From DATLCI01 sp046714215 (GTDB lineage: Bacteria; Acidobacteriota; Terriglobia; Terriglobales; Acidobacteriaceae): 6,451 nucleotides of DNA. A program made the translations under genes and the position numbers. The stretch is taken from assembly GCA_046714215.1 (NCBI GenBank), contig JBKKBM010000163.1:1-6451 (forward strand), given 5' to 3'. The notes under the pieces were generated by a model. The model was given only the letters and a program-made list of their open reading frames with translations. It was not told where the DNA came from and made no database searches. This document shows, one piece after another, positions 4,753 through 6,451 of the stretch (position 1 is the first letter of the stretch; each line of letters starts with the position of its first letter).

Positions 4753-5405
4753 TACGCCACCTCCGCTTTCGGGGCCGCGGCTTTCAGCGATGCTTGCAGT
4801 TTTTCAATCGCTGGCAGCGAGAAGATGGCGCGCTCGTAACGCAGCAGGTGGTACGGATGCACCAGGCTACCAGCGACGAGTTCGACGCCTTTCAGGTTGC
4901 GCGCGCTGAGGACCAGGTTGGCGTTGTCCGCCTTGGCCGAATCCACCAGCAGGACCGTCTTCTCCACCTTCAGGCCGTTAAGGGCCTCGCGGAAAGCTTT
5001 GGTCTTGGCATCTTTCAACTCAAAGCTCTTGACGATAGTCAGCTTGCCATCGGCCAGCTTGGAAGCGAGCGCCGAGCGCAATGCGCCCTGCAGCTTCTTC
5101 TTAGGAAACTGATAGTCATAGGAGCGGGGTTGAGGTCCGTGGACCGTGCCGCCATGCCGCCAGAGAGGCGAACGGATGGAGCCCACGCGGGCGCGTCCGG
5201 TGCCCTTCTGCCGCCACAACTTCTTCCCCGCGCCGCTCACCAGCTTCTTGTTCTTGGTGGCGTGCGTACCGGCGCGACGGGCGGAGCGGTAGTGCTTCAC
5301 CGCTTCCCACAGCAGGGCTTCGTTGACCGCGCCAAAGACTTCTTCGGCCAGCTCGAAGCTGCCTACCTTCTTTCCGCTCAGATCGAGTACATCAATGTTT
5401 GCCAT
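4752..5405 (-). CDS. rplD: 50S ribosomal protein L4
   Basis: Large-subunit protein whose extended loop reaches into the exit tunnel opposite L22. In E. coli it also represses its own S10 operon; no equivalent leader can be judged here because the operon start is outside the window. The 217 residues begin MANIDVLDLSGKKVGSFELA; the tunnel loop spans about 43-100 (RRAGTHATKNKKLVSGAGKK, LWRQKGTGRARVGSIRSPLW, RHGGTVHGPQPRSYDYQFPK), followed by the Rossmann-like body with KTVLLVDSAKADNANLVLSA and RNLKGVELV. It ends with a short Ala/Lys-rich tail (LKAAAPKAEVA), somewhat longer than E. coli L4 (201). Only a weak AGAGAAAAG precedes the ATG, with element A3 starting 15 bases upstream. Confidence 0.97.
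   Translation of the reverse strand: MANIDVLDLSGKKVGSFELAEEVFGAVNEALLWEAVKHYRSARRAGTHATKNKKLVSGAGKKLWRQKGTGRARVGSIRSPLWRHGGTVHGPQPRSYDYQFPKKKLQGALRSALASKLADGKLTIVKSFELKDAKTKAFREALNGLKVEKTVLLVDSAKADNANLVLSARNLKGVELVAGSLVHPYHLLRYERAIFSLPAIEKLQASLKAAAPKAEVA
4759..4764 (-). promoter_or_regulatory. Shine-Dalgarno GGAGGT of rplW, inside rplD
   Basis: GGAGGT lies 6 bases before the rplW ATG and overlaps the last sense codons of rplD. Together with the TAATG stop/start overlap this supports coupled translation of L4 and L23. Confidence 0.8.
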
Positions 5406-5420
5406 ATAGTCTTTTCTCTA

Positions 5421-5494
5421 GAGGGCTCCGCGGCTTCGCCACTATGCCCTCGCGCTTTGCGCGCGCTGTACTGCGCTCGCTCTGCGCTCACCCT
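5421..5494. repeat. Family A element, copy A3 (ahead of rplD)
   Basis: Shares GAGGGCTCCGCGGCTTCGCC with A2 exactly, then ACTATGCCCTCGCGCTTTGC and a final GCTCACCCT. One inner stem pair is lost (GCGGC facing GCCAC). Same orientation as A1, A2 and A4, and it ends 15 bases from the rplD start. Confidence 0.85.
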
Positions 5495-5529
5495 TCCTGC
5501 AATTCTTGGCCTACAAATCTTGGTCCGAC

Positions 5530-6282
5530 TTACTTATTCTTCTTCGCTGCCATAGCTGCCTTCTTGGCTGCCTTCAACGGATCCACGGTGCCGGAGCCGG
5601 CAAAGCCACGACGCTCACGCGGCGGCTTCTTGGCTTTGCTGATCACTACATAGCCGTCCCGATGTCCCGGCACAGCGCCTTCCACCATCAAAAGGTTCTC
5701 GTCGAGGTCGATGCCCACGATGCGCAAGTTGCGGATCGTCTTGGTCACCACACCCATGTGTCCCGGCATACGCGTGCCCGGAAATACGCGCGACGGGAAT
5801 GACGACGCGCCGATCGAGCCTTGCACCTGGAACATGTGCCCGTGGCTGGCCGGACCACCGCCGAACTTATGGCGCTTGACTACGCCGGCAAAACCACGGC
5901 CCTTGCTGGTGCCGCTTACGTCCACGAACTTATCGTCGGAGAAGATGTCGACCAGTACTTTGTCGCCCACCTTCACGCCGGCTTCGCCCTCAGCGCCTTC
6001 AGTGGCGCCTTTGCCGAGGTCAATCACCTGGACTTCGCGGATGAACTTCACCGGGGGCACATTGCCTTTGGCGAAGTGTCCCTGCATGGGTTTGGTGACT
6101 TTGGAACTCTTCACGAACTCAACCAAGCCGATCTGCACGGCTTCATATCCGTCACGGGTGGCCGTCTTTTTCTGCGTCACGACGCAGGGGCCGGCTTGCA
6201 GCACGGTGATGGGGCGGACTTCACCCTTGTCATCGAACAGTTGCGTCATGCCGACTTTTTTGCCTAAGATTCCGCTGACCAT
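5530..6282 (-). CDS. rplC: 50S ribosomal protein L3 with Lys-rich tail
   Basis: Early-assembling 23S rRNA-binding protein whose central loop reaches the peptidyl-transferase centre. Family marks in order: MVSGILGKKVGMTQLFDDKG at the N-terminus, TVLQAGPCVVTQKKTATRDG, VDVSGTSKGRGFAGVVKRHK, GGGPASHGHMFQVQGSIGAS, FPSRVFPGTRMPGHMG, LDENLLMVEGAVPGHRDGYV. It has 250 residues against about 209 in E. coli; the excess is a mid-protein acidic insert (GKGATEGAEGEAGVKVGD, about 90-107) and a C-terminal tail from about 215 rich in Lys, Arg and Ala (KAAKKAAMAAKKNK). At the tip loop the residue matching the PrmB-methylated Gln150 of E. coli appears to be Ala159, and the loop is slightly shorter. Good Shine-Dalgarno: GAGGAAAGGAC ahead of the ATG. 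Element A4 lies 26 bases upstream, and rpsJ is not seen. Confidence 0.97.
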   Translation of the reverse strand: MVSGILGKKVGMTQLFDDKGEVRPITVLQAGPCVVTQKKTATRDGYEAVQIGLVEFVKSSKVTKPMQGHFAKGNVPPVKFIREVQVIDLGKGATEGAEGEAGVKVGDKVLVDIFSDDKFVDVSGTSKGRGFAGVVKRHKFGGGPASHGHMFQVQGSIGASSFPSRVFPGTRMPGHMGVVTKTIRNLRIVGIDLDENLLMVEGAVPGHRDGYVVISKAKKPPRERRGFAGSGTVDPLKAAKKAAMAAKKNK

Positions 6283-6308
6283 ATCGTCCTTTCCTCATCT
6301 TCTATTCC

Positions 6309-6398
6309 AGGGCTCCGCAACGCTTCGCGGCTGCGCCCTCGCTCTTTGCTCGCGCGGCTTTCTTTCGAAAAACCAGGCGCTCGCTCCGTGCTCACCCT
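6309..6398. repeat. Family A element, copy A4 (ahead of rplC), with enlarged centre
   Basis: Starts AGGGCTCCGCAACGCTTCGC, keeps GCCCTCGCTCTTTGCTCGCG, and ends GGCGCTCGCTCCGTGCTCA, CCCT, almost identical to A2 at both ends. It is about 16 bases longer because the short spacer between the two blocks (TAAATC or similar in A2) is replaced by GCTTTCTTTCGAAAAACCA. Same orientation as the other copies. Confidence 0.8.
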
Positions 6399-6451
6399 CA
6401 ACATGCCTCGGATCGCGCTTACCCCCGAGCCGAGCACTCCCGCGATTTCGT
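6399..6451 (-). other. Right-edge sequence, no assigned gene; open minus-strand frame
   Basis: In the canonical operon rpsJ would end here, but none of the three minus-strand frames resembles the S10 C-terminus. One frame is open from the edge (6449) through element A4 to a TAG within the start of rplC. Its first residues, EIAGVLGSGVSAIRGMLRVS, resemble in outline the helix-turn-helix of sigma-70 region 4 or similar regulators (EIA.VLG.SVSAV..RL). Seventeen residues are too few for identification, and the rest of the frame is translated repeat, so this may be chance or the tail of an upstream gene. Confidence 0.2.

Noticed and set aside
6402..6451. Plus-strand MPRIALTPEPSTPAIS, resembling the start of a PEP-CTERM sorting signal
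   Set aside because: It begins at an ATG and has only the PEPST word visible; the motif should lie at a protein C-terminus followed by a membrane segment, which cannot be seen.
1..6451. Transposase, CRISPR array, tRNA or rRNA genes
   Set aside because: No matching coding sequence, evenly spaced identical repeats, or RNA gene features were seen; the repeats present are short and intergenic.

Overview
The window is a continuous stretch of the bacterial S10/spc ribosomal-protein operon, transcribed entirely on the minus strand (right to left). In transcription order it holds rplC (L3), rplD (L4), rplW (L23), rplB (L2), rpsS (S19), rplV (L22), rpsC (S3), rplP (L16), rpmC (L29), rpsQ (S17) and the first 67 codons of rplN (L14), which leaves the window at its left edge. 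Gene order is the canonical one; rpsJ (S10), normally just before rplC, is not seen in the 169 bases upstream of rplC. All plus-strand reading frames are shadows of these genes.

The organism is a GC-rich bacterium. The protein sequences, the Ala/Lys-rich tails and repeat-loaded intergenic gaps would fit Acidobacteriota (Terriglobia/Koribacter-like), but this is inference from general resemblance, not from a search.

The coding content is conventional, but the spacing is not. S10 operons are usually packed tightly; here only rplD/rplW (TAATG overlap) and rpmC/rpsQ (9 bases) are tight. The other gaps are about 60-190 bases and most carry repeats of two families. Family A is a 74-90 bp GC-rich element with a hairpin at one end, always in the same orientation, lying just ahead of rplC, rplD and rplB and between rplB and rpsS, with a decayed likely copy ahead of rpsC. 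Family B/C is a tandem array with an exact 7-base period built on GCT, found after rpsS, after rpsC, before rplP and between rplW and rplB, in both orientations.

The most striking single locus is the rplB-rpsS junction: a second copy of the last 13 codons and stop of rplB lies downstream of a family A element, differing from the real gene end only at synonymous positions. Other points of interest are a hairpin with a GAGA (GNRA) tetraloop touching the rplN ribosome-binding site, a 13-bp tandem duplication that includes the rpmC start region, and low-complexity C-terminal extensions on five of the ribosomal proteins. No transposase, CRISPR array, tRNA, rRNA, or clear intrinsic terminator was found.
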